Below are positions 22,601 to 36,200 of a stretch of DNA of 64,000 bases, piece after piece. Made by a program: the position numbers and the translations under genes. Source of the stretch: Caenorhabditis elegans (Eukaryota; Nematoda; Chromadorea; Rhabditida; Rhabditidae); assembly GCF_000002985.6 (NCBI RefSeq), contig NC_003280.10:8986501-9050500 (forward strand), read 5' to 3'. Positions within the stretch are counted from its first letter, which is position 1. Each line of letters begins with the position of its first letter. Below the pieces are notes generated by a model that searched no databases, had not been told where the DNA came from, and worked only from the letters and a program-made list of their open reading frames with translations.

Positions 22601-25600
22601 AAGAGGAATATGGTTCCGACGATCCCGACGAATGCGATCACAATCAGAACAGCGACAACTGTTAGCAATGGGATTGCTGGAGTTGCTGAGCCTGAAATTA
22701 TAATTAATTTGAAATCTTTGAAATTACATTGTTGAAATTGAATGGTGTAAGATCATGGCTAAAACTCTTAACAATTATTGAAGATGAAACTTTATTCGAC
22801 AAATCGGAATAAAAATTTAGAAATGCTATTCAAAATGTCAGAGTCCATAAGACTATGACGCACATTGAAGTATTTTTTTCAATAAAATGGAAGTCAAAAA
22901 AGGGTTCTCTAATTGGCGTCATTGCAAACATAAATGAATGAAAGTGACAGGTCGAATCGTAGATCAAAATTATTAGATGAAGATTGAGAAATGGAGCGTC
23001 ATTGTCGAAATTCTAAAGGGCGGAGCCGAGTATTGGCTCACCGATGTGAGCTTAAATAGGATACAACGAGATACGAATAATTGTACGTTTTCCTCGAAAA
23101 ATCTTTTCAGTTTCTCACAAAAAGACAAAAAAAGATGACGTGCTCTGCTCCACCTACTTTGCTCGTTACAAAAGTCATTTGAAAGTGTACAAAGTATCTG
23201 GAACAGATTTTGATTGCCATTCAAAATGTTTTTCGGAAACAATACTAACATGAAATGGAATTATTTAGTGGGTTTTTATAAATACTGAGGCTGATTGAAT
23301 ATTGGAGTCATGTACACGTAAGTAGTGAGATATATAGGTAATTATGTTGGAATATGGCAATAAATCGAAATTGGGTTAGATGAAAATAAGGTTGTTCTAG
23401 AAGATAATGTATGGAAAAGCTCAAAATAAAAATGCAGTGAAAAAATTGCTATATGAGATACATACTGTAATTTTTATAGAAACTTAAGAAAATCTAGTAA
23501 AGTTGAAACCATGTTTCAAAAGTTCTCTACTTGAAAAATTTCTGAAAAATTTTTTTTGCTCATAAAGAAATTCTAAACAATAAAATATTGACCACCTATC
23601 ATTGTCCTAATCGCCATACTAATATTGACATACTGGGTCTTATCGCACACTGGAACACGGATGGAATCTACTATTAGAGTTATCTGGGTGATAATATTAT
23701 CACCAAGAGCAGGAAAGACCTAGATTACTCTATCAGTGAGCAAATACCATACCTGTCCACGTGAATTTGGAATCAATCGTTGTAAGATCTTATACTTAAT
23801 CCAGACCTAATCCCTAAAGATGCTAAAATCTAAGTTTGGTAGCTTGATCATAAATCTAAAAAGACATCAGACTTCTTCTCATTTGGAGAATTGCAAAATA
23901 TTAGTTTTAAACACCACGAAATTACATATCTTAGATTTCTAGAAAGTACTAATTAAGTTCAAGTTGTTATTTACAATAAGTTCTGTTGCTCCTGATTCTA
24001 AGAAAAAAGGAGTGACGTGAGAGAAGAATTCAAGGAAAATCTGTGTGTTTTGGACATTCTTGTCACCTTTGGGGGTCGCGCATAAGCAATGACAAAAGAG
24101 GAAGAAAAAAAAGAAGAAGATTTGGAAGAAGAGCATATGCAAAAATTTTGAAAACGAAGGGCAACCCAAGAAGAAGCTGAGATGTTCATCGAGCAGCACA
24201 AGGTGTGCGTGGGTGCTTCACGAAAGAGAAGAGACAGAAGAAGTGTGGAAAGAAAGAAGGAGAAGAAGAAGACGATGCGCATTCTAGCACCCTCCTGTGT
24301 GCTCCTCTCATAACTCAGAAGAAAAAGAAGAAAAATTGGAGGAAAAGATGAAGAAGAAGGCGATGATGATGATGAGGAGAGAAAGAAAAAGAAGAATGAG
24401 TGAAAAAAAAGAAGCGGTGAGCCGGGTAATCATTTCAAAGTGGGGGAGGATGGGTGGGAGGGAGAAGCTTCAAATCAGATGAAGTACAACAGAGGAGCAG
24501 GAAGAGCGAAGGAAGATTTAATTAGAAACTTTTCTTCCTTCTATTCCATATAACAATACTTTATTGTTCTTGCAGGATTCCAAAAGAGGATGCTGAAGAG
24601 GTTCTGAAGGCTCAAACGTACATCCTTTATGAGAAAAGTAATGGGATGTCGTTGAATACAGGAAGAAAAATGGAGACACAACACACATACACAGCTTCTC
24701 GTGGGGGCGGTTTGTTCGCTGGTTTTCTAGATAGAATTGGTTCTTAGTAGTACCACTCCCTTCTTCTTTTTCTGACTAGGGTAATCGTTGCTCAGATAGA
24801 CAACGAAACGCGTTTTTGATACATATTTTCTATGAACTGGGGAACAAAAGTTATATAGACATCCTATGTAAGGGTGTGTCAAATACTGTTTGATTGGTGG
24901 ATATTCAGTAAGCAGGTGTAGGTTGCCTTGAAGACAAGTAGGTAGGTATTGTCAAGTTTATGGGAAAAGCTTACTATTAGTGCATTAAAAAGCATACAAA
25001 ATCTTAGCTCATTCACTAACATGACAACTTGGGGACGTACAGATTTTAGAGAAACTTTCCGATACTGTGATCATCGAAATTTCTTGTTTATCTAATTTCA
25101 GGGTGTCGGAAATAAATAGTTGAAAATACCGAGTACATATAGCTCAGTGTTAACAAGATTATTCAAATTTTCAGCAAAAAAATGAAGAACAGAAAAGAAT
25201 AACGTTCTATTTTCTGCTCAGGATGGGGGTGGGGGACGATTCATCCTTCCGAAAAAAAAACAAAAAAATGCATGGTGTCTGATTTCCAAAACGAGAGCCT
25301 GTCTCTTCTCTCTCTCTGTCATATTTATTCATAACTTGGCTCCTCTTTGGCTGTTTGTGAGTGAGTGAGTGAGTGAATGAGCATGTGTGTGTGTGTGTGT
25401 GCTCATCAACGGACGACTCCAAGGCTATACGGATTAGTCGTTTATCCGTCAGTCTCCAGAAAATAACTACGTTTTGAGATCAAAAACTGCACATATTCAT
25501 TGTCATGAAAGGACAAAAAGAAGAACTGATTTGCATACACAATAGATTCGGGTAGAATGGTTTATCAAATCATGCCTATTCTATACAACTTTTCGCCCTT

Positions 25601-28600
25601 TTGTCTGTGTTTTCCTGCCTTTTGAGCAGAACGGGTAGGCGTTATGAATGGAACTTTTTTGTTTGAAAATGGACAGAGAACGGATATGAAATTTTTAGTT
25701 TGAAGGATTGAGGTGGGATTACTTTTTGCAAAGACTCAAGTTCTCACAGTGGGAGAGAATTAAATATTATTATGAAATTGGGAAAAAAGATTTATTCAAT
25801 ATGAGGGAGACCTAAAAAGATAAGAAAACATTTTTTAATAGTAAGGCATAAATTTATATATTCAAAGTTAACAGATAGTGAGATATGAGCTTCCAAAATA
25901 AAGTGGAATACTAAAATAGTTTGCATACTACGTATGAGTATCCTCTAGATCACTCATAACAGCCATAACAATTTAAAAATATTATACAACCGATTTTTGC
26001 AATCAAATTTCAATTTTCACTTACAAGAACTTGAGAATAATAGTGAAAGAGAAGTCGCCTATCAAGAGTTCATGTTGCTATCCACAAAAAAACCACCAAT
26101 CCAAAATTGTCGACTTGTGCAAAACTTTATGATTTATTTCAGATGTTAAATTTTAAAATTGTAGTGAAACAAATTTCTTATCACCGATGACTTCGGTGTC
26201 CAAATTATTTAAATTCCGCGGTTCAGAATCAGGCAAAAATAAATTGATAAGTAACTTGTTCTTATAAACTTTGCAAAAACAGATTTAGGAAGAATAATAA
26301 CTATTTCAAAAATGTAAAAGGTAGCGTTAAAATTTCAGCTTCGATAGTATTTATTTATGAAACTAATTGTTTTTCATAATATTAAAAACTCGTCGACAAA
26401 ACTGACATTTTTTTTATTTTGAGATTGAGGCACTTTTGTTTTTGTTAATTATGTGTGCGGAACTAAAACTCCTAATCCTTTTCTAACCCCAGAAATTCCT
26501 AATTTAGACTCAAAATGTTATTTTGCGCCACAAAAATAGAAAAAAAGACAATTCCAGCAAAGTGTTGGGGGAGAAATATTGGAGAGCGAATCAGAAGAAA
26601 ACCGCCCATTGTTACATGATTTACGACTACACTTGTCTCCCGTGTCAGTTCGATTGTGAACAACTAAAAAATATGGAAATAGTGGAAATGAGAAAGGAGA
26701 TGTCTACTCGTAAATGGAGAAATAAAAAAGCAAAAAATAAGAAGTCGTCGTGAAATGGACAGTAAACACAACACATTCAGCAAATTGAACCCAGAGTGAG
26801 AAAAAAGCGGAAAACCGAACGGACAGCGGGGGTGAATAAATGAAGGAAAATAAGAGGGCGGGAGGAGAAAATAGGGTGTTCGCCCCCCGAAAAAAAACGG
26901 CTGTTGGTGCTCACTTGGTTGTGCTCTTCCTCTATTTCCTCTCTTACTGCTGCTGCTTCTGCTGTCTCCTCTATGTCTCCTCTTCGATGGAGCACCCGCC
27001 ACCCCACACGGGGAGCTCACGTCGCTATGTGTGCACATATCATATATTCACGTGGGCGGCGTCCCGAGGGCAAAGCAAAGTTCGCGGCTTTTCTGCTGCG
27101 TGGAGCACAGGCATCGGGAGCACACCTATGTGTTTGTGTATGAATGGTTGGACTCTCCCCTCGCCACCATCAGATCATTCCCAATTTACTTTATAAACAT
27201 ATCGCAAATGTTAATCTATCACACGGGTGGAACGTCTATGTGTTGGTGGTAAACTCAATCGGCTGACTGGTTGGATGGCTCGCCGAGCAAAGATTATTTG
27301 ATCCATTAAGGCGGTTTGACGTACTTTTCTGATTTCAAACTTTTTCTTAGAATACCACAAATGCTAGTCTTTCTAGTGCAATACTTCTCAAAATAGTTCT
27401 AGAAATCGAAATCGGATTTCTTTTTTTTGTTTGATTCTTTGAACAACTGAAATCAAAATCTATATTTGCTACTATTGAGTTGAAATCTCAAAAATCTCCA
27501 TGGCTCATAATTTCCAGACACAAAAAGCTATCGAAAATTAGCATATTGTTTAGAGCTAGCAGTACCCAAAATGGTCTGAAATTCAGGACTACCACAACGA
27601 TAAACCGAAAAAATTGAATTCCAAAGCTTCATCAAATGTAGGGTATTTCAAAGTTGAAAAAGGTCCCCATTAACGCTACTGCACATGTAAAAACTTGTAC
27701 TCTTAAAACTGAAAAAGGTCTAACTTTCAATACTTATCAAAACAAGCAGACTAGAATATTTTAATCAAACAATTCTCTCAACAAATCCAAAAACAAATCC
27801 CAAAAGCTGAGATTCTTAACAAAAACGTGCGAATGGGAACTTGCACTTATCAGTAAATTAGTATATTTGAGCTGCTGCTGTTGATATTATCATCAGTAGT
27901 GTGTGATTCATAATTGATTATACTCTCGTGAACTATTCTAGAATTATGGGCGTATATGGGGAATAAGGGAAATGATAAGAAAATGTAAGATTTGAAGTTG
28001 GAGGCGGAGGTGGGGGATAGTTGCATTTCGCAGCTCAAATATAATTCTAGCCAATTTCTATTATTAGGTAATTAGATTATTCAATTCACTCAAATTTTTA
28101 TTAAAACCTAACTAACTAAGTATGAATAAAATGATTCGATTTTCTAAATATGGAAAACTACAGTATTATTTTTGAATATGTCCATATAGCAATTCCTTGA
28201 GAGCTTTATATTTTGGTTATTTTTGAGTTGGTCAAAAGTAGTAATAAAAAATATTTCAATCGAAAATTTTTCATTGAAATACTATCCAAAGACAATCAAA
28301 ATAAACACTGTCCAAGAAAAGTAATAGAGGTGCAAGGCTAATACTTTTATCAAAAAGTAATAAATTTGGTCAAAAATGATCAAGAAATGTGGCTCCTCCA
28401 ATCTTTGAAAAACGAATAAAAAAAAAATTTCAATCTCTAAACTCGATTCTACGTATTCATAAAAGCAGCTTACACTAATTGCAGATATTCTTTAATACCG
28501 GATGAAAGATGAACATCGTCTCATCTCTAGCCTCTCATTTCATCAGTTTAATATCAACTAGATCCGATCATTGCGGATGTCATCAGCTGACAGACCGGAA

Positions 28601-31600
28601 ATGATTGGCAGAGAGAGAGAGAGAAGCTGATTCGAAGAAAAATGAATGAAAACGAAAACAAAATGAACGAAGGTAAACGAGGTGGGACTAGAGATCCATG
28701 TCCGTTGCACCCGCAATTGTGTACCCAGAGAGAGAGGTTTTCAAAAAAGGCTCGGGTTTCAGGTTATCAAGAGCAGGAGTCAAAATGAAATTTGTGGGCG
28801 TGGAGGAGGAGAAGGAGGGGAGCAGGAGGCGGGCGGGGGAGGAAAGATGGAATGATGATTGTGACACTGATAAAAAGAACAGAAAACGGAGGAAGAAAGA
28901 AAGAAATAACTCACCGGTGGTCATCACTTGGCTGGGAGGTGAATCTGTGAACAAAGTCGGAGACGTGAACAAGCGGATTCTGACACGATATTTCGATGCG
29001 GAACGAAGTGGTCCGTTACATATACGATCGGCTCTCACTTCTAGACAAGTCTCATCCTCCCCTAATTCTTCGAAAATCGACACATCTACATCTTGTTTCA
29101 CTTTCTGAATATCTTGAAGTTTTGCCACGTAAGATGGCCAAACATCAAATCGTTGTACTTGTTGCCATGTCTGAAAATATATTATAGAGACGTCATCATT
29201 TGATTAACTTATTATTTTTTCATAATGCAAATAAGTTTAGTTGCTTACATAAGTTCCGTTGTCGCTCTCTATCCATCTATTTATAGATTCGTCAGCTGTG
29301 GTTTCCGAGACAATTATAGCAAATCTGAAAAGGAAAATGAAGCACTATTTTCATAGAATCTAAACAAAACACTTGGAAGATTAATATTTTCAGTTTTGGA
29401 AAGTTATATTAATCACTGTACTTACCGTCTTTTCCAACTTAAATTTTTAATGTCTTGGATTAAAAATAGAATTTAAAACTTTTGTCAAAAGACTATTCTC
29501 TTAAATGAGTGAAATATGTTACTGGCAGTTTCAAATAGTTTGGAAGAAAGTTTAACTATAATAATGCCAGCCTGTGCATGCCTTATGCCTACACACGTGT
29601 CTTCTGCCAAAGTAAAACTTTCCCCAATTCTTAGTAGTTAGTTAAAATTTCCACAATAAACACCAAATAACTAACAATTGGAAGCCGGTGTCAAAATTCA
29701 AAAAATAAGTGATATGCAGGCATGAATCAGGCCCGCATAAAAAAGTGCCTTCCTATCAACACTAAAATAATTTTAGATTTATCAGGCCTTTTGACTTTGA
29801 AAAAGGTTTTGTAAAAATGTTTATTATCCAATTCCAATTCCATTTAAAAACTTACTGTTTAATTTCTCCGTTTCTATTATCGAACATTGTTGTTGGAAAT
29901 CTCACAATCATATTATGACTTCCAACACTTTCCTTCATAATCATTGGAGCTACTGTAGGCACTGGTGGTGCCATAAGTGGCATTGAAACAGTCGGAACAA
30001 CTGGAGAATTCTCTCCGAATCCAGCTTCAGTCACTGCCCGAACACTGAAACTGTAAGTGTGTCCTCCAAAAAGTTCATCAATGACCACTTGAACAGTATG
30101 ATCGGAACGATTCGAGGAGACTCCAACATCAATTGTTCTAGTCTCATCCGATCCTATTTTAGTCACATTAACTGCGTAATGCGTTAGAATTCCATTTGGA
30201 AGTGCTGGTGGAAGCCACGTGAGCATCACTGAGTAAGAATTCAATGGTTCAACTGAAATAAATACTTAGTTTAAATGCCAATTTTTTTTAAACCAACCTT
30301 TCAGATCTTGCACAGCCGCTGGTTTATCCTGTCTCGTAGAAAACGACAATTGCCTCATTGTCCTTGTAGCCGCTGGACACTGTGGAGTCTCACTGCTTCC
30401 ACTTCCACATATAATTTGTGTATTTACTGTATACTTGTGAAATGGGCTTAATCCATCCAAATTGAGCAATGGAGCAAATGTTGCAGTGAGTTGCATTCTC
30501 TTATCGAAAACACTTTTCCCATTCATATCTCGTACAACAATATGCATTTGACAATTTGATATGGATGTGGAATCGTGATGAGTTGAAAATACAATTCGAA
30601 GAGTTGCAGATGACCTTGTAACACTTTCCAATGAAACATTCACTGCTGGACTTGACATTCGAATTGTTTCATTGTGACGTGTCTCAGATATTATTCCAGT
30701 TTTTGTAACAGTGAATAGTTGAACACGATAGCATGCTCCTTTTACAAGATTCTTCGCGAATACGGGATCTATATTTTTTGGAGATGTTTCAAACTTTAGA
30801 GTTTTATCTGTCTCATCATTGTTTCCAATTGGAGTTATTCTCATATTCAAAAGACTTTCCGCTCCAACTACTTTGTTCCAAATATCTTTGACACGTGTCA
30901 TAAAAACCTCACTTTTCGGCCATATCAATTCAATTCCTCCGTTCGATTCCTGAAAAATTATATATTTGTATTTAAATAAAAAATTTGAGAACAAATTAAA
31001 TTTTTATTTATTAAAACTAGAAAGTTTACCTGCAGTGTTAATCCAAATGCATTGAAATCAAAAGCTGGTGTGAGCACGATGCTCTTCTGAAGTTTCTGAC
31101 TTGCAGACTCATTTGCCATCGAAGAAATCGAAAAATCGAAACGTTCTCCCGGTGAAAGTGCAAAGTTAAACCAGCATCTAAAATATAAAATATTAAATTA
31201 AGAGCGCATTTCCTATAACTCACATTTTGTGTCCAGATTTAGTTTGTTCAATATTCGCGTAATTGACTGATCTTTCAGCTTCATCTCCAGCAACTGTTAT
31301 CTGACACTTATCAATTTTAGACGACGTTGGTAGCTCCGCAAGAAGTTTGTACTTTCCACGTTTCAAATCAGCACGAACCTAAAAATCGGAAATAAGAAAT
31401 TTTAAATTAATCTTTAAAACAGTCTTATATTTTGATTTTTCTCAGTAATTGATTGCTTTTTTTGAAAATTTGAATGGTTGACAAGAAATAAACAAATAAA
31501 ACTCACTCTAAAGTCAATTGGTGGAAGGGGACGAAGCTGAAACTTTGTGATCAGTGGTTCAGAGACTTGACCGCCTTTTTGAACAGTCGCAATAATTTGA

Positions 31601-33267
31601 TATGCTTCTCCTTGCAACATTGAATCACATATTGATATGGAAGATTCTGTTGATGGAATTGTCATCTGAAAATGAAAAATTCATATTTGAAAAGTAGTCG
31701 GGAAGAACATTCAAATATAACTAATTTTTTGACTTTCGAAAGAAATTTGAGTCACGTTTGAGACGAGTTTCCTTTGTAGTTAAGATATATATTTTTCCTT
31801 TCTTGAAACCTTTAATATGACTTACATTTGTTGAGTTGTTAGGAGTTGATTGAAGTGAATATTGAATTGTATAAAAATCAGCTCCACTGAATTCATCATT
31901 TTGCCATGAAACTTCCACACACGATCCAGCGTTTTGATTAATATTCACTTCTTTCAATGGCGATGGCTCTGAAATTTTTTCAATAATATTTGAAACAACT
32001 TTCAATAACTAACTTGTAGTAAGAGTTGATATCCATGGTCTACTACTCATTCCGTCTTTATGCGCAATTACTCGAACTGAATAATCAAATCCAGAATTCA
32101 AATTTCCAAGGTAAAATTCCAAATTTTTCTGCTCCGGGATGTCGAGAATTTGGAGAACTGGAAATTTCTTGTCCGGATTTATTTGTCGATATTCAATTGA
32201 GAACGAATCCTGAAATTATGAGCATTGCATCTAAAATGGTAAGGTATTCTTACTTGAAGATAAGAATCATTTTTAATTGTTCTCATTGTGATGTTGTGCT
32301 CAGCGACTTGAATATCAGAATCCATGGATCGAAAGTCTGGCGCTCTCGGATCCATTACAACTGATTCTTCTTTTATCAGAGAAGTTGATCCATCCTTTTG
32401 ACCGTGAATGGCAATTCTGAAATAATTATCCTATAGATATATTGTTGTTGGAAAATACAAACTAAATGTTCAGTTGTACTTCTCTTTGGAATACAAAAAT
32501 TAATCTGAACTACAATTACATAAACTTTAAATCTACAAAAATGTTTACTTCAAAATTCCATGTTAAACAAACATTTCCAAACACTTACAGAACAGAGTTG
32601 TGAATTAATCGATAGCATTTTATAAAGAAAATGAAACTTTAGTTATTGTTTTGTAAGCTGAAGTAGCCAGAACAGGTGGAATTTTTTCGAATAATTGAAT
32701 ATCAGTTAACAATAGCAGTTCTCCCAAAAACGTATATTAGTTTTCAAAATTGGCAAGATTTGGGAAAACGCTTTACGAAAGCGCCAAATTGCGAGAACAT
32801 TAAACTGTGTCTCAGAAGATGAATTTTTTATTTGGAATTTTTATTTCCTTCTAATTTTCTGCATAGTTAAAACAAACTTACGAATAACGATGTCCGGCAC
32901 GAAGAGCATGTATTCGAATACTATACGGAGCATCATCGGAAGAAACGAATGTTTTGTTGGAATCTCTGACTTCGTCCGAACTGAAACCACAAATAATTAA
33001 TTTTAAAAAATTCTATTGAAAATCTTGATTAAAAACTCACATATTCTCAGTGACATCTTGAATCTTGGCGGCAAAACTTTGATACAATGGATGCCGTCTT
33101 GGTAATGAAACAAGAATCTGTGACCAAGGCGATAAGGAATCCTTCTTGATGGCAAATAACTCGTGCTGCTCAGCCGATGTTGTCAGTGAATCTGATTGAC
33201 ATTTCGAGAGGTGCAGCACGAGAAATAGCCATATGAGAGAGTGTAGTTCGTACTTCCAGCGTATCAT
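19671..33267 (-). CDS. dep-1: Receptor tyrosine phosphatase DEP-1, 1,367 aa
   Basis: Eighteen exons with consistent phases give about 1,367 residues. From the 5' end: 33041-33267, 32882-32980, 32254-32416, 32014-32209, 31826-31968, 31507-31665, 31224-31378, 31030-31177, 30298-30949, 29856-30252, 29249-29324, 28915-29170, 22574-22691, 21203-21559, 20543-20993, 20265-20494, 20076-20211, 19671-19811. A signal peptide ([13 protein letters not shown]) opens the protein. The ectodomain has repeated fibronectin III-like units, clearest around [20 protein letters not shown]. The membrane span [20 protein letters not shown] is near residue 900. One PTP domain follows, with KNRF, YINANYV, the WPDFGAP loop and active site [10 protein letters not shown] near 1275. 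Worm DEP-1 dampens LET-23 EGFR signalling in vulval cells (known). An in-frame ATG at 33324 is an alternative start; 33267 gives the better signal peptide. Confidence 0.95.
22692..28914. other. 6.2-kb intron of dep-1
   Basis: This intron lies between the last ectodomain exon and the transmembrane exon. It is far larger than every other intron here. It contains a purine-rich tract (about 24,090-24,430), microsatellites (25,357-25,401), a GC-rich island (about 26,880-27,150) and a second GC-richer zone with (GA)n at 28,500-28,870. I found no convincing internal exon, but an alternative promoter or enhancer is plausible. Confidence 0.6.
25357..25401. repeat. GTGA and TG microsatellites
   Basis: Five copies of GTGA, one ATGA, then nine copies of TG after a three-base spacer. 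It lies inside the large dep-1 intron. Confidence 0.9.
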
Positions 33268-36200
33268 TTCATGATCCAAAAAAATAAAAAAAGTTGAATA
33301 AAAGGGAATAGATAGATGAAGCAATTCGAAAAGAAGGTCAAAATGACAAGAAAGAAAATGACAATGACAAGAAACACAAGATTGAGAGGGAAAGTGATCG
33401 AATTGACCGTCGGAATTGAAAAGATTCGGAAGAGAGAGTAGTTTATCACTTCAGAAGTGTCTTGCGAACTTTCCAATTAGCAAGAAAAATATGAGGGTTC
33501 AAGGGGAAAATAGGGTCATCATGTTTTACGTTTGACCCAATGGCCGCTTTGATGATTGCAAAGAAATTTGAGATAAGTTGAGGGAAAAAGTAGAGAGCTT
33601 TTTTCAGATTCAGAATTTTTAAAGTTTAGGAAAAATTCCTCAAAAACAAATTTGAAGATTTTTATTTTGAAAATAAAGTTATTAAGCAACTACTGAGACA
33701 GGTATTGGAAGATGTCAAGTGAGGCTTCAACTGTTGACGGAACAAAGAGAAGCTTGAAGAGTAATTCTGGTTAGAAGAAGAAACTGGTAATATGGAACAA
33801 TCATCATCATAATGACAAGGATGGAAATGGTAGAATTCATAGAATAAATATGTTTTTTAAAATAAAATGCATGTTCAATAATAGAGGAGGAGAAATGTTG
33901 TTTGAAAATTTAAAATTCAAAAAGTCAATTGTTCCAATTTGAATCACATTAGAAATGCGAAGGAGAAAACCAGAAAATACATTCATGAGTCATCCTGGAT
34001 TGATCAAAGAATTAATGACCGAATTTGTAAAAAAAAGGTACCTTTAGGAAAAATGTTTCAAGAAAAAACTTTTGGCAAATGGTGGTTCGAGAATGTCTAG
34101 TTTTTTGAAAAGATTTAAAATACCATAATTTATCAGAAATACGATAATGTAACCAAAAACATCGAAATATGAGCTGAGTCAGATTTCGAGTTCAATCAGA
34201 AAGAGTACGGTAGATATGTTTGAATAAATCTTTAAGATTTAAAAATGGTATAGTAGAAGGGACAAAGAAGGATGTCCTCACTTAGTTGTATGCATCTTTG
34301 TATGTGGATTGTTCAGTTCGCACAAAACTGTGGTTTTTGGGGGGAGAAAACGGATTGGTGTCTGTCTCCTGTGGAGTGGCGGGAAAGCAGCAAGAAGACG
34401 GTGCCGAGATGAGTGTCAAGGACGTCGAAGAGACGCAGACATCCGACGATGCCATATAGTCAAGTACTCCTTGTGTCGCCAAAACGAAGATGCCATTCAT
34501 CTACTTCAAGGTGACAATAACATCGGGAAACGCACAGAGTCGTATTTTGTAAAGTTCAGAGGATTAAGTTAAAGTCTCTGAAGATCCAGGGTATGAAGAA
34601 TCTACTTTTACTGACCTACAGTTATAACGAGGTAACGATTCAGGAGATGAGGCTGGCGGCTACGATGCGCTGAAGCGCAAATTAACATTTTCTCAAGGTA
34701 ACTGGTGGGAACTGGGAATTAGGTACCATAATTTATTTTCACTTGACACCATATTCTATAGGTCAACAGCTATTTCAGAAAAAACGATTTCTGAAAGTTT
34801 GGCGCCACTGTATTTTTTCAGAAATAAAATGGATTTTCGTAAGAAAAATAACAAATTAAATTAAAATAATATAGTATACTGCAGACAGAAATATTTTCAG
34901 AATTTGTTTTTGCACCAAAACGTACAGTTCTGTGCAATAATCTAATTTGGGACTGTCTATGTCTTTTTGGAAATTCCAGAGGTATTAAGGGGTATAGCGT
35001 AAAAACCTAAGATTACAAATTTGCAAAGAAGAATTTCATGATTTAGATACGAGAGATCAAATTTTTGTAGTAATGAAGAAATATGAGAAGTATCAAATGA
35101 GCCAAGAAGATGCCGGAAGATGTAAGGAAATGAAGAAAATGACCCGAATGAAGAGTGAAGATTTACGAGCATCTTGCGGTCATCCCCTCCCTCTGATTGT
35201 TTATAATAATAGATGTTAGAAGAAAAGAAAGAATGAAGGAACGCATAAACACAATAGTTTATTTTTCTATTCATTTCTCAAGGCAATACGAGGATCTAAT
35301 CCACAAAAACGGATTACTGTTGTTTAAAAGGCAACAATTCTTGAATGTTTATGTTTTGAATCATTCACCACATCACACTCGTCCCACCAAAAAGTCCTAT
35401 ACGGTAATTGATACTGACGTGTTGGAAACGAATCGAAATGGTATAGAGATGGGGAAAGAAAGAGAAGGAAACAGGTTGGATGCATAGGCAGCTGGAATCT
35501 ATTCAAGGGGTCGCTAGGAATAAGGACGGTAAGCAACGATTAGTCAGTAAGTGAAAAAGGACAGGAAGGTATTGGCGTAGGTAATTTGAAAGGAGTTGGA
35601 TAAATTGAGAGAAATGGAAGAAATAGTTACATTCAAAGTACAGGTAAGTAATTTTGTGGCAGCGACTTTAAGTAAATGTTTTTGAGCTTTGTGTTTGAGC
35701 CAATCAAAAATTTTAGAGATCGGCAGTTTTGGAAATTGCCGGTTTTGGAGATATTGAGCAACTGGGAATTTACGGCAGTTGTCGGTTTTAAAAGTATTTG
35801 GCTTTTTTCAATAACCGGCCATTTCTAAATTTAATGGTCTCGGAAATTTTCGGTACTATGGCACATTCAGGCAATGGAAATAATATTTTCCGGAAATGTA
35901 AAAAGATTAAAACAAAATTATGTAATTAAACAAATTAATTAGAATTGAAACTTTTCAATATTATTTAGACAAAAGATATTTGAAAGTGAAACCGATCTTA
36001 TGGGCTTTGTTTGAGTTAAAATTGGCACAAAAATAATTGCTTTTAATATAAAAATAGTTTAAGTAATAAAGTCTAAACCCTTCAAGAAAACAAAACAAAT
36101 CATCAAAATAAAATAAAAAGATGAGAAGTGAGAGAAAACGTTTTGACGATAAGAAAAAGTGCATACGCAAATAAAGACCGACTGACCGAAGAGATGCTCT

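Noticed and set aside
26664-27252. Overlapping frames on both strands in the dep-1 intron island
   Set aside because: Open on several frames because of GC-rich composition; no exon boundaries in frame with dep-1 and no domain.
33268-33324. Upstream in-frame extension of DEP-1
   Set aside because: The frame allows 19 more residues, but the start at 33267 gives a standard signal peptide; kept only as an alternative.
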